This document shows positions 22,892 to 31,238 of a DNA stretch of 64,000 nucleotides, piece by piece (position 1 is the stretch's first letter; each line of letters starts with the position of its first letter). The stretch lies in assembly GCA_963770635.1 (NCBI GenBank), contig CAVYQI010000002.1, positions 124,001-188,000 on the forward strand, in the 5' to 3' direction. Below the pieces are notes generated by a model. It had not been told where the DNA came from. It saw only the letters and a program-made list of their open reading frames with translations, and did no database searches. The stretch comes from DASZIT01 sp963770635 (GTDB lineage Bacteria > Actinomycetota > Acidimicrobiia > Acidimicrobiales > RAAP-2). Position numbers and translations under genes: made by a program.

Positions 22892-25608
22892 CCGCACTCG
22901 TCGAGCGCCCTCGGGCGCAGGCCCCCAGCCCTACCGGCGCGGTTCGCGACCAGGCGACGGTCGCTGCCGGGCAGATCGCCGCCGGGGTCGGGAACATGGC
23001 GTTCTCGCTCATCATGGCCCGGATCCTGTCCCCGGGAACCTTCGCCCAGTTCGCCACCTTCCTGGCGCTCTACCTGCTGCTCAGCATGCCGGGATCGGCA
23101 GTCACCGCGGCGGCCGCCCTGGAGCCGGAACGGGTGGCCCGGTTCCGACCGGCGTTGTTGTACGGGGGGGCGGCGGCGGGCGTCGTCCTGGCCATCGGCT
23201 CACCTTGGGTGGGACCTGTCCTCCGACTCCCGATGGCCATGGTGGTGGTCCTGGGTCTGTCCGGGCCCGCACTCGGAACTCTGGCGCTTGACCGCGGCCG
23301 TCTCTACGGATGGAACCGCCACGCCCGCCTGGTCGCCAGCCTGGTGGTGGAGCCGGCCGTGCGGCTGCTGCTCGGGCTGGCGCTGGCCACGCTCGGAGGG
23401 GCCGTCGGAGGTGCGTTCGGGGTCACCGTGGCCGGGTACGCGGCGTTGGAGATCGCCCGTCGGCACTGGAACGGTGGGCAGCCACCCGGGGCCGACCGGT
23501 CGGATGTCGGCCCGGCCGACCCGCCGATCACCCAGGCGGTACACGCTCCGCTGCCCCGGTGGGCGGCCTGGACCGTCCTGGCCTTCCTGGCCCTGGTGGT
23601 GGTCCAGAACCAGGACCTGCTGATCGCCAACCGGGTGCTGTCGCCGTTGCAGGCGGGCCAGTTCGCGGTGCTCTCCATTCTCGGCGGCCTCTCGGCATTC
23701 GCCACTATGACCGTTCCGCTGGTGCTGCTGCCTCGCAGTCGGTCCGGTGACGGTGGGCTGTTACCGGCGTTGGGTATCACCGCCCTCATCGGCGGGGCCG
23801 CGGTCGGGGTGGTCGCGCTGGCTCCGGCCGCGCTGGTCACCGCGCTGTTCGGGGCCAGGTACAAGCAGGTGGCCGGGGTCATCATTCTCTACGTCGGGGC
23901 GATGTCACTGCTCGGTATCGCCCGGGTGCTGGTTGCCCACCGGTGCGCCACTGGGGCCGGGCGGTCATCGTTGGTGCTGGTGGCCATGGCGGTAGCCGCC
24001 CAATCCACGCTGATCCTCCATTTCGGCCACGACCCCCGGTCGGTTGCCTTCTCGACTGCGGCCTCGGTGTCGGGCCTCACCGTCTCGCTGGGGGTGGCCG
24101 AGGCTCTCCGGTGGGAACGCCTGCGCCAACGATGGTCGAGCGTTTGGATGGCCCTCACCCGACCGGTGACCCTGGCCGTCATCGGGCTGTCGATGTCCGG
24201 CCTGGTGGTGCGCCTCATCGTGCCCCGGGGCTTGTGGCTCGACGAGGCGACCAGCGTCGACCAGGCCCGGATGTCGTTCGGCGGGATGATAGCCAACCTT
24301 CGGACCACCGATGTCCATCCGCCTCTCTATTTCTCCGTCCTGTGGGTCTCCGTGCGTTGGCTGGGTTCCGGAGAGCTGGCGGTCCGACTCCCGTCGATCA
24401 TCGCCGGGGCACTGGTCGTCCCCATGCTCTACGCGCTGGGCAAGGAGGCCTACGACCGGCGGACCGGCATGGTGGCGGCCGCCGTCGGGTCGGTGGCCCC
24501 GATCATGGTGTGGTACTCCCAGGAAGCCCGGATGTACGCGTTTTTGATGCTGTTCGGGGTGATCGCCCTGTGGGCCCAGGTGCGGATCCTCAATCGAGGC
24601 GGGCGCCTGGTATGGGCGATGTACGCGGTGGCCAGCATCGCCCTGATCTGGACCCAGTACTTCGGGGCCCTGCAGGTGGTGGTCCAGCAATTGGCCTTCG
24701 CCTACTTCATCTGGGCCCGGCGCCGGCGGGGAGAGCCGGTGCGCGGGTTGGTCACGGGTTGGGCGGTCACCCTGGCCGCCATCATCGTCTGGCTGGCCCC
24801 GTTGGTCCCGTTCGCCTATCAGCAGTTCCACGTCAATCAGACGGCGGGCAAGGGATTCGGCGGGCCACAACAGGTCGGCAACGCCACCGCGCTGAGTGGG
24901 AACCATCTCAGCATCTACGCCGCCATCGCCAACCTGATCTGGGCGGTGTGGGGCTACCACTCGAACGCGTCCATGGCCCTGTTGGCGGCGTTGTGGCCGC
25001 TCGGGATGCTGTTCGCCCTGGTGTTGCTCGGTCGCCGGCACCGGCGGATGACCACCTTGTTGGTGGCGGCGGTGTTGATTCCCGGCGTGGTGATGTTCGC
25101 CCTCGGGACGGTGAAACGAAACCTCTTCGATATCCGCTATCTGTCCACCGCCGTCCCCATCCTCTTCGTCCTCATCGCTCGCATGGTGACGGGAATCTCG
25201 AGACGGACGGCCACCGTGGTAGCCGGCACCACCCTGGTGATCGCCACCATGCTCGTCGGATTGATCGATCAGCAGTACAACGGCACCAACCCGCGCACCT
25301 ACGACTTCCGCCAGGCGCTCCTCCCCGTCCAGGCGACGGCCCGGCCGGGTGATGTCATCATCTACGACCCGGCGGACCTGCGGGAGGTGGTGCAGTACTA
25401 CGCACCCACGCCGGTGCTCGAGCCGGTCGGCGCCCAGCCCAACCTGCCGTCCGGCGGTCATGCCGTCTACGTGCTGGCCAGCCCGTCGCTCATGAACGGA
25501 CCGTTCGACACCACCGCGCTGTCCAAGGCGCTGACATCGCTGCGGGCCCATGACCGGTTGGTGATGCACCAGAACCTGGCGAACGTCGAGGTATGGGAGT
25601 TCAATTGA
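22888..25608 (+). CDS. Fusion: Wzx-like flippase domain plus GT-C (PMT/ArnT-like) glycosyltransferase
   Basis: The 906-residue membrane protein has two parts in one uninterrupted frame. Residues about 20-425 have 12 or so helices like polysaccharide flippases (DQATVAAGQIAAGVGNMAFSLIMARILSPGTFAQFATF). From about residue 445 a GT-C enzyme starts: GLWLDEATSVDQARMSF holds the acidic LDEA motif on the first loop, then DVHPPLYFSVLWVSVRWLG and VWYSQEARMYAF, as in PMT/GT39 and ArnT-like proteins. GT-C enzymes use polyprenyl-phosphate sugars outside the membrane. One protein could thus flip and glycosylate the lipid-linked precursor. No frameshift is seen at the junction. Confidence 0.85.
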   Translation: MTALVERPRAQAPSPTGAVRDQATVAAGQIAAGVGNMAFSLIMARILSPGTFAQFATFLALYLLLSMPGSAVTAAAALEPERVARFRPALLYGGAAAGVVLAIGSPWVGPVLRLPMAMVVVLGLSGPALGTLALDRGRLYGWNRHARLVASLVVEPAVRLLLGLALATLGGAVGGAFGVTVAGYAALEIARRHWNGGQPPGADRSDVGPADPPITQAVHAPLPRWAAWTVLAFLALVVVQNQDLLIANRVLSPLQAGQFAVLSILGGLSAFATMTVPLVLLPRSRSGDGGLLPALGITALIGGAAVGVVALAPAALVTALFGARYKQVAGVIILYVGAMSLLGIARVLVAHRCATGAGRSSLVLVAMAVAAQSTLILHFGHDPRSVAFSTAASVSGLTVSLGVAEALRWERLRQRWSSVWMALTRPVTLAVIGLSMSGLVVRLIVPRGLWLDEATSVDQARMSFGGMIANLRTTDVHPPLYFSVLWVSVRWLGSGELAVRLPSIIAGALVVPMLYALGKEAYDRRTGMVAAAVGSVAPIMVWYSQEARMYAFLMLFGVIALWAQVRILNRGGRLVWAMYAVASIALIWTQYFGALQVVVQQLAFAYFIWARRRRGEPVRGLVTGWAVTLAAIIVWLAPLVPFAYQQFHVNQTAGKGFGGPQQVGNATALSGNHLSIYAAIANLIWAVWGYHSNASMALLAALWPLGMLFALVLLGRRHRRMTTLLVAAVLIPGVVMFALGTVKRNLFDIRYLSTAVPILFVLIARMVTGISRRTATVVAGTTLVIATMLVGLIDQQYNGTNPRTYDFRQALLPVQATARPGDVIIYDPADLREVVQYYAPTPVLEPVGAQPNLPSGGHAVYVLASPSLMNGPFDTTALSKALTSLRAHDRLVMHQNLANVEVWEFN

Positions 25609-27203
25609 CAACGACAACGACCGTGGAACGGCCGGAGACGACTGCTGACCCGCGCCTTGGCCCGCCCAAGTGGCGGACGCCGGAGGACTGGCGCGCCGCC
25701 CAGGCCAAGCTGCGGCTGTTGCTGCCGCTGAGCGTGGTGCTGGCCGGGTGGTACTTCGAGTGGCTGCTCCGGGCCGGAAGGGTGGGGAACCCTGTCCTCT
25801 ACGGGTTGCTGATCTCGGCCGAGCTGTTCAATCTGGTCCAGGCGGCCGGGTTCTGGTGGACCTGCTGGCATGGGCGTGACCGGAAGCCGGCGCCACGGTG
25901 GTCGGGCCCTCCGCCCGCGGTCGACGTCATGATCCCCGTCTACAACGAACCGCTCGACGTGGTGGCGCCCACCGTGACCGCCGCCGTCATGCTGCGGGGC
26001 GCGGAGGTGACCGTCTACCTGCTCGACGACGCCGGCCGACCCGAGCTCGCCGACCTGGCCCGGCGGGCCGGGGCCCGCTACGTCCGGCGGGAAGGGAATG
26101 CCGGGGCCAAGGCCGGCAACTTGAACCACGCCCTCGGCCTCAGCCAGGCGCCATTCGTGGTGGTGTTCGACTGCGATCACGTGCCCGACCAACGCTTCCT
26201 CGACGCGACGCTCGGGTGGATGCAGGACGGTCGGGTCGGGTTCGTGCAGACCCCCCAGTACTACGCCAACGCCCGGAGCGGCCGGCTGGCCGCCGGTGCC
26301 TGGTCGCAGCAGGCTCTGTTCTTCGGCGGGATCGCCCGGGGAAAGGACCGCCTCGGAGCCATGTTCTGCTGCGGCACCAACGTCGTCTTCCGCCGACAGG
26401 CGCTGGAGGAGGCCGGCGGGTTCCCCGAGCAGTCGCTGACCGAGGACTTCGAGCTCTCGATCCTGCTGCACGAGCGGGGCTGGCGGTCGGTGTACGTCAA
26501 CGAGGTGCTGGCCCAGGGTCTCGGTCCCGAGGACATGGCCTCCTACGTGAGCCAGCAGCAGCGGTGGGCGCGAGGCTGCCTGGCCGCTTTGCCGGTGGCC
26601 ATCAAAGCGGTGCTCCCGTGGCGGATCCGTCAGCAGTACCTGCTGTCGTCGATGTTCTTCCTGTCCGGATGGACGGTGGCTCTCTACATGGCGCTCCCGG
26701 TCATTCGGATCTTCACCGGTGCCCAACCACTGGCCGGGGCCACCGCCGACCAGTTCCTCCTACACTTCGCTCCGTATTTCTGCCTCAGCCTGTTGGCAGT
26801 GGCGGTGGCCGGGGCCGGCGAGTACACCTTCGACGCCTTCGCGTTGCTGATCTCCACCTTCTTCGTCCAGGTGTTCTCGACGCTGTTCGTGATCGTCCAC
26901 ATACGGGGGAGGTTCGTGGTCACCCCCAAACACGGCGTCGACGGCCCGCAGCCGGGCGCGGTCCTGCCGGCGTTGTTCACCATGGGCGGACTGCTGGCGG
27001 CCATGGGCTACGCCCTCGATCGGAGCTTGACGGCCGCCACCCTCAACAACGTGGGTTTTGCCCTGCTCCATCTGTCGGTACTGATGGTCGGATCGTGGTC
27101 GGCCATCGTCGGCCGGCGCCGGTCGGCTCTGACCCCGGCGCCCGCGCCGCCGCCGGATTCACCGGTCGGGGCGGAACTGGAACTGGAACGGGTGCCGGCA
27201 TGA
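25593..27203 (+). CDS. Cellulose synthase-like processive GT2 (BcsA-type catalytic subunit)
   Basis: The 536-residue protein has two N-terminal helices, a cytoplasmic GT2 domain and four or more C-terminal helices. All processive-synthase signatures are present: DDAGRPELAD, DCDHVPDQ (DxD), LTEDFELS (TED) and QQQRWARG (QxxRW). VDVMIPVYNEPLDVVAPTV and GNAGAKAGNLNHAL are near the bacterial cellulose synthase consensus. No PilZ domain is obvious at the C-terminus, so c-di-GMP control as in BcsA is not evident. It would polymerise NDP-glucose or a related sugar and translocate the chain. The gene overlaps its neighbours by 16 and 4 bp. Confidence 0.9.
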   Translation: MGVQLTTTTTVERPETTADPRLGPPKWRTPEDWRAAQAKLRLLLPLSVVLAGWYFEWLLRAGRVGNPVLYGLLISAELFNLVQAAGFWWTCWHGRDRKPAPRWSGPPPAVDVMIPVYNEPLDVVAPTVTAAVMLRGAEVTVYLLDDAGRPELADLARRAGARYVRREGNAGAKAGNLNHALGLSQAPFVVVFDCDHVPDQRFLDATLGWMQDGRVGFVQTPQYYANARSGRLAAGAWSQQALFFGGIARGKDRLGAMFCCGTNVVFRRQALEEAGGFPEQSLTEDFELSILLHERGWRSVYVNEVLAQGLGPEDMASYVSQQQRWARGCLAALPVAIKAVLPWRIRQQYLLSSMFFLSGWTVALYMALPVIRIFTGAQPLAGATADQFLLHFAPYFCLSLLAVAVAGAGEYTFDAFALLISTFFVQVFSTLFVIVHIRGRFVVTPKHGVDGPQPGAVLPALFTMGGLLAAMGYALDRSLTAATLNNVGFALLHLSVLMVGSWSAIVGRRRSALTPAPAPPPDSPVGAELELERVPA

Positions 27204-28423
27204 CCGTTCGTGCGTCGAACCATGATCGGTCGCTGGCCTGGAGCGCCGCGGACAGCATCGTGACGTCGACGAGGTCGGTGGAACGAAAGGGCGCCGCTCG
27301 CCGGATGACCGTGGCCATCGCGGTGCTGGTGGCCGTGGCCGTCGGTATTGCCTCATTGTCCATCAGTGGCAGCCGGGCCAGTGCCCAGCGGGCGGCGCGG
27401 GTAGCGACGAGCCCGCAGGCCGTGGCTCGAACCGACTCGGTGGCCTTCCTACAGCGCTACCTGGCCGCCGACGGGCGGGTGGCACGCCGGGATCAGGGCG
27501 GGGACACGGTCAGTGAGGGGCAGGCCTACGCCATGCTGCTCGCGGTGGCCACCGGGCAGGCAACCCCGTTCGCTGCTGCCTGGCGGTGGGAACAGAGCCA
27601 TCTGCAACGACCCGATGGATTGTTCTCCTTCCACTGGAGCAACGGGGCAGTCGTCGACCCGCAGCCGGCCTCGGACGCGGATCTGGACACTGCCTGGGCG
27701 CTGATCCTGGGCGGCCACCGCTTCGCCAATCCCACCTACCTGGCGGAGGGCAAAACAGTCGCGGCGGCCATCCTCACCAACGAAACGGTCACCGTGGCCG
27801 GCGAGCTGGAACTGGCCGCCGGTCCCTGGGCGGTGACCGGACCGGTGGTGGTCAACCCCAGCTACCTCGCCCCCGAGGCGATGGCAGCGCTGGCCACCGC
27901 CACCGGCGATAACCGCTGGGGGCAACTGGCGACTAGTACCACTGCGATGATCACCGGACTGACCGGCACCAGCCCGGTCCGACTCATTCCGGACTGGGTG
28001 GAGTTGTTGCCCAGCGGGACGGCCCAGGCAGTGGGTGGTCCGACTGGCGCCGGCGTCCCGACCTACGCGTTGAATGCCGAACGGGAGCCGGTGTGGTTGG
28101 CCGCCAGCTGCTCGGCCGCTGACCGGACGGTAGCGGCCCGGGAGTGGTCGGTGCTCGCGCACGCCGCCCACAATGGGGGAAACATTGCTTATGCCCTCTC
28201 CGGTCAGTCCGACACCGGCACGGTTAACCCGGTGGGGCTGGTGGCCGCGGCGGCCTCGGCTCGGGCGGCCGGCCATACCCAGGACGCCGACTCCCTGCTC
28301 AGCCAAGCCGACCAGCAATCCCAGGCCTTCCACACCTACTACGGGGACGCCTGGGCGGCTCTCGGTCGGGTTCTCCTCGACACCAACTGGTTGTCGCCCT
28401 GTCCATCACTGCCGGCGGCCTAG
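27200..28423 (+). CDS. Glycoside hydrolase family 8 endoglucanase (BcsZ-like), secreted
   Basis: The protein of about 407 residues begins at ATG 27200, overlapping the synthase stop as ATGA. A membrane or signal helix (MTVAIAVLVAVAVGIASLSI) spans about residues 35-55. The GH8 signature follows: VSEGQAYAMLLAVATG with the catalytic Glu, then DGLFSFHW and ASDADLDTAWALI with the Asp, and VNPSYLAPEAM. In cellulose systems this hydrolase trims or edits the nascent glucan. Its presence right after the synthase supports a beta-1,4-glucan or similar product. Confidence 0.9.
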   Translation: MTVRASNHDRSLAWSAADSIVTSTRSVERKGAARRMTVAIAVLVAVAVGIASLSISGSRASAQRAARVATSPQAVARTDSVAFLQRYLAADGRVARRDQGGDTVSEGQAYAMLLAVATGQATPFAAAWRWEQSHLQRPDGLFSFHWSNGAVVDPQPASDADLDTAWALILGGHRFANPTYLAEGKTVAAAILTNETVTVAGELELAAGPWAVTGPVVVNPSYLAPEAMAALATATGDNRWGQLATSTTAMITGLTGTSPVRLIPDWVELLPSGTAQAVGGPTGAGVPTYALNAEREPVWLAASCSAADRTVAAREWSVLAHAAHNGGNIAYALSGQSDTGTVNPVGLVAAAASARAAGHTQDADSLLSQADQQSQAFHTYYGDAWAALGRVLLDTNWLSPCPSLPAA

Positions 28424-28556
28424 TACATGTGTGGCGCACCGATGAGGTCACACCGCTTTCACCCCATCCCAATGACCCCGTGCTGGCGGGTTGAAGCAAT
28501 TCCAGAAATCGCCGGCATCGACGTCTGCCCGGGACCAGTCGCAGGCTCATCCGCGT

Positions 28557-28958
28557 TCAGTCTGAGTCGGCCCAACCGATGCCGGCGGCTTCGGCCGCGG
28601 AGTCCCGATCGTCGAAGCGATCGATCCGGGTGATGAGACCGTTGCTGATGCGGTAGACGTGGAAGACGTTCCGATCGTCGTGTCCCTGGGTCCCGTCAGG
28701 CCAGTGGGCGGTCAGGCCGCAGAGCAATCCCGTGGTCCCTTGGCGCAACTCGGTGACCTCCCCATCGACCCCCTCGGACATCAAACGGGAGTAGGTGGCC
28801 AGGACGTCGGACCGGTTCCGGCACCCCCTCGGGTGGCCGGGGTCGCCCCAGGTGACATCCTCAGCCAGGAGCGGCGCCAGAGCATCGAGGTTTCGAGTCG
28901 AGTACGCCTGGCGAATCCGGTCGGAAATCGAGGTGGCATCGCCGGTGGGTTGGGTCAC
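28557..28958 (-). CDS. SnoaL/NTF2-like protein
   Basis: The product of about 133 residues (GTG 28958) has the NTF2-like pattern: ISDRIRQAYSTRNLDALAPLLAEDVTWGDPG, then VLATYSRLMSEG, and a final DRNVFHVYRISNGLITRIDRFDDRDSAAEAAG. Such small cone-shaped proteins act as polyketide cyclases, isomerases or ligand-binding domains. The frame is open upstream to 29105, but that part overlaps the promoter of the divergent VOC gene. It is convergent with the GH8 gene; the 133-bp gap between them holds nothing recognisable. Confidence 0.75.
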   Translation of the reverse strand: MTQPTGDATSISDRIRQAYSTRNLDALAPLLAEDVTWGDPGHPRGCRNRSDVLATYSRLMSEGVDGEVTELRQGTTGLLCGLTAHWPDGTQGHDDRNVFHVYRISNGLITRIDRFDDRDSAAEAAGIGWADSD

Positions 28959-29108
28959 GGCGCCATTGTCCCATCGACAGGTGGCGCCGGCCAACGGGCG
29001 AGCCGAGCCGAGCCTCGCCCAAAATTTCAAGGAATCATCGATGAGTTTCGGGTCGCTGGGGTATCTAAGTGTTGACAGCATTCCCAGCCTTCCCAAGGAG
29101 GCCACTCC

Positions 29109-29879
29109 ATGTCACAACGAGACACGTCCAGCCCCGGGGCCCCATGTTGGGTTGACCTTTTAACCTCGGACCCGGACAAGGCCACCGCCTTCTACGGCGA
29201 GCTGTTCGGCTGGACGGCGGCAGAGCCCAGCGCCGAGCACGGCGGCTATATCAACTTCTCCAAAGACGGGAAGCTGGTGGCCGGAGGCATGAAAAACGAC
29301 GGCCAGTCTGGCACCCCGGATGCCTGGACCATCTACCTGGCCACCCCGGACGCCCAGGCGACCCTCGAGGCCGTCACTGCCCACGGCGGGCAGATAGCCG
29401 TCCCGGCCATGCAGGTCGACAATCTCGGCACCATGGCAGTGATGGTCGATCCAGGGAATGCCGCCATCGGGGCCTGGCGCGCCGGCGAGCACAAGGGCTT
29501 CGGCATCGCCAACCAGCCAGGCTCCCCGGCGTGGTTCGAGCTCCAGACCCGCGACTACGACGCCTCGGTCGCCTTCTACCGGGACGTCTTCCAATGGGAC
29601 ATCCATGTGGAAGCCGACAGCCCCGAGTTCCGCTACACCACCTTCCGCGAGGGCGACGCCGCGCTGGCCGGCATCATGGACGCCAGCGGCTTTCTGCCTG
29701 ACAGGGCGCCAGCCAGCTGGAACGTCTACTTCAGCGTCGATGACGCCGACAAGACCCTGGCCCAGGTCGGCGAGCTGGGCGGTTCGATTGTGATGCCGGC
29801 CGAGGACACTCCGTACGGGTGTCTGGCCACCGCCACTGACCCGACCGGCGCAGTGTTCAGGATCGTCGCGGAGATCTGA
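29109..29879 (+). CDS. Two-domain VOC family protein
   Basis: The 256-residue protein contains two VOC modules: residues about 10-122 (CWVDLLTSDPDKATAFYGELFGW to MVDPGNAAIGAW) and about 137-256 (AWFELQTRDYDASVAFYRDVFQW to ATDPTGAVFRIV). This arrangement is common in actinobacterial proteins related to hydroxylases and antibiotic-binding proteins such as CFP30B. AAGGAGG precedes the ATG. The metal ligands are not obvious, so the activity is open. Confidence 0.88.
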   Translation: MSQRDTSSPGAPCWVDLLTSDPDKATAFYGELFGWTAAEPSAEHGGYINFSKDGKLVAGGMKNDGQSGTPDAWTIYLATPDAQATLEAVTAHGGQIAVPAMQVDNLGTMAVMVDPGNAAIGAWRAGEHKGFGIANQPGSPAWFELQTRDYDASVAFYRDVFQWDIHVEADSPEFRYTTFREGDAALAGIMDASGFLPDRAPASWNVYFSVDDADKTLAQVGELGGSIVMPAEDTPYGCLATATDPTGAVFRIVAEI

Positions 29880-29888
29880 TCGTTCGGT

Positions 29889-30030
29889 TCATTGGCCGCC
29901 GAACCTGCCGGCCACCTGCTCCGCGAAGTACTCGAGCTGCTCCTCGCCAGGGTCGAACAGCGAGATGTAGGAGAGACCGACCTCCTGGCGCCCAGAGATG
30001 GATGCCGAATCGGAAGGGAGCGGCTCGCGC
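29889..30030 (-). pseudogene. Remnant of an F420-dependent LLM-class oxidoreductase
   Basis: On the minus strand the bases just before a TGA at 29889-29891 encode QEVGLSYISLFDPGEEQLEY and on to the end, closely like the C-terminus of luciferase-like F420-dependent oxidoreductases. Directly upstream, in another frame, lies APFRFGIHLW, which resembles their N-terminal strand. Only about 45 of the roughly 290-300 expected codons remain, so most of the gene was deleted and the join is out of frame. No start codon is visible. Confidence 0.55.
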
Positions 30031-30119
30031 CGAGCGACGATACGCACCCGGCCCCGGCCGGTTGACCTCGAGGCGCGGGCGGCTCGGCCAAGTCACGTGG
30101 CACCGGGCAAGATGACCTG

Positions 30120-30977
30120 ATGGACCTCGATGCCGTCGCAGACGAGCTGTACGGGCTACCGCTGGACGACTTCATTTCCACCCGCGCGGCGCGGGAAAAG
30201 CAGGCAAAGGCCGCCGACAACCGGGAATTGGCAGCCGACATCCGTCGTCTTCCCAAGCCGAACGCCGTCGCATGGCTTGTCAATCAACTTGTCCGCCATT
30301 GCCACGCCGACATCCAGGCGTTGCTGGAAATGGGATCGGGGATGCGCGAGGCGACAGCGAACCTGTCCGGAGACCTCCGGGACCTCTCCCGTCAGCAGCA
30401 CCGGGTCATACGTGGTCTCGTTCAGAAGGCCGAGCAAATCGCGAGTGCGGCCGGGCGGCGGGTCAGCGCCGACACCACTCGTAGCTTGGAAGAGACGTTC
30501 TTTGCCGCCCTGGCCGACCCGGGCGCGGCGGAAACCGTTGCCGCGGGGCGGCTCACTGCGGGTTTGAGCACCATCGGCTTCGCCGGCCTCGAGGGGTCTG
30601 GTGGCCAGTCGGCTCGATTGTCGACGGAGCCCGCATCCGGCGCCGAAGAACGACCCCGGACGAAAACGCCCGACGGGGTGAAACAACATGAGCGCGCTCG
30701 GGCCAAGGTCGCCCGGGCGAAGGCGGCCACGGTAGCGGCCGTCCAGGCTCGAGATGAAGCGCAGGAAAAGCTGCAACAGGCCGATCAGGCGGGGGCCGAT
30801 GCTGGAGATCGGGTCGAGCGGCTGCGCAGAGAGCTTCAGGAGGCAGTCAAAGCGCAGTCCGATGCCGAGACATCTCAACGGCGCGCCCAGCGGGTGTTCG
30901 ACCGTGCGGATCGTGGGGCGGGGGATGCGCACCAGCGCCTGGCCGATGTTGTTGCAGAAGAGGAGCGCTTGGCGTAG
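30120..30977 (+). CDS. Hypothetical coiled-coil protein
   Basis: The 285-residue protein opens with a conserved-looking segment (LYGLPLDDFISTRAAREKQAKAADNRELAADIRRLPKPNAVAWLVNQLVR), continues with a helical domain, and after residue 185 becomes a long Ala/Glu/Arg/Gln-rich coiled coil (ARAKVARAKAATVAAVQARDEAQEKL...). Proteins of this build are widespread in actinobacteria without known function. No signal peptide or membrane helix is visible, so it is cytoplasmic. A GC-rich hairpin directly after its stop is a likely terminator. Confidence 0.78.
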   Translation: MDLDAVADELYGLPLDDFISTRAAREKQAKAADNRELAADIRRLPKPNAVAWLVNQLVRHCHADIQALLEMGSGMREATANLSGDLRDLSRQQHRVIRGLVQKAEQIASAAGRRVSADTTRSLEETFFAALADPGAAETVAAGRLTAGLSTIGFAGLEGSGGQSARLSTEPASGAEERPRTKTPDGVKQHERARAKVARAKAATVAAVQARDEAQEKLQQADQAGADAGDRVERLRRELQEAVKAQSDAETSQRRAQRVFDRADRGAGDAHQRLADVVAEEERLA

Positions 30978-30978
30978 G

Positions 30979-31010
30979 CGCGGGTCCGACCTGGCACGAG
31001 GTGACCCGCG
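30979..31010 (+). terminator. GC-rich hairpin after the coiled-coil gene
   Basis: CGCGGGTC (30979-30986) pairs with GACCCGCG (31003-31010); inside the loop CCT and AGG can pair further. It begins 2 bp after the stop codon. There is no T tract, which is common for actinobacterial terminators. Confidence 0.5.
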
Positions 31011-31238
31011 TGCCCTAGAACCGGGTGACCGTACACCCCTCGCCGGCTGATACCAGCCGCGGTCGCTTCACCTCCCCACTGGTAAGAGCGCGACAGCCCC
31101 TTTCGGATGACGGGGATGCGTCTCGCGCGGTTGTACCCGTAACTGCGCGTCCATCGGGTTGGAGGAGACACGCGTCATAACTGACGGACGCGCGCGCTTG
31201 ACCACTCACACGATCTCCCGAACAAAGGAAATCGAGAG
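31011..31238 (+). promoter_or_regulatory. Structured leader upstream of the CAP/repeat protein
   Basis: This stretch of about 228 bp without a gene carries several short perfect hairpins: GGGTG/CACCC (31023-31038), CGGCTG-ATAC-CAGCCG (31044-31059), and CGTCA-TAAC-TGACG (31173-31186), followed by a CG-alternating run. Such a leader before a secreted wall-associated gene could be an attenuator or riboswitch; I could not match it to a known class. Confidence 0.35.

Noticed and set aside
23965..25617. 550-codon minus-strand ORF opposite the flippase-GT-C gene
   Set aside because: His/Gly/Asp-rich shadow frame with no motif; the plus strand carries conserved membrane domains.
31011..31238. Assignment of the leader to the c-di-AMP (ydaO) riboswitch
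   Set aside because: I could not find the conserved core segments of that class; only generic hairpins are visible.
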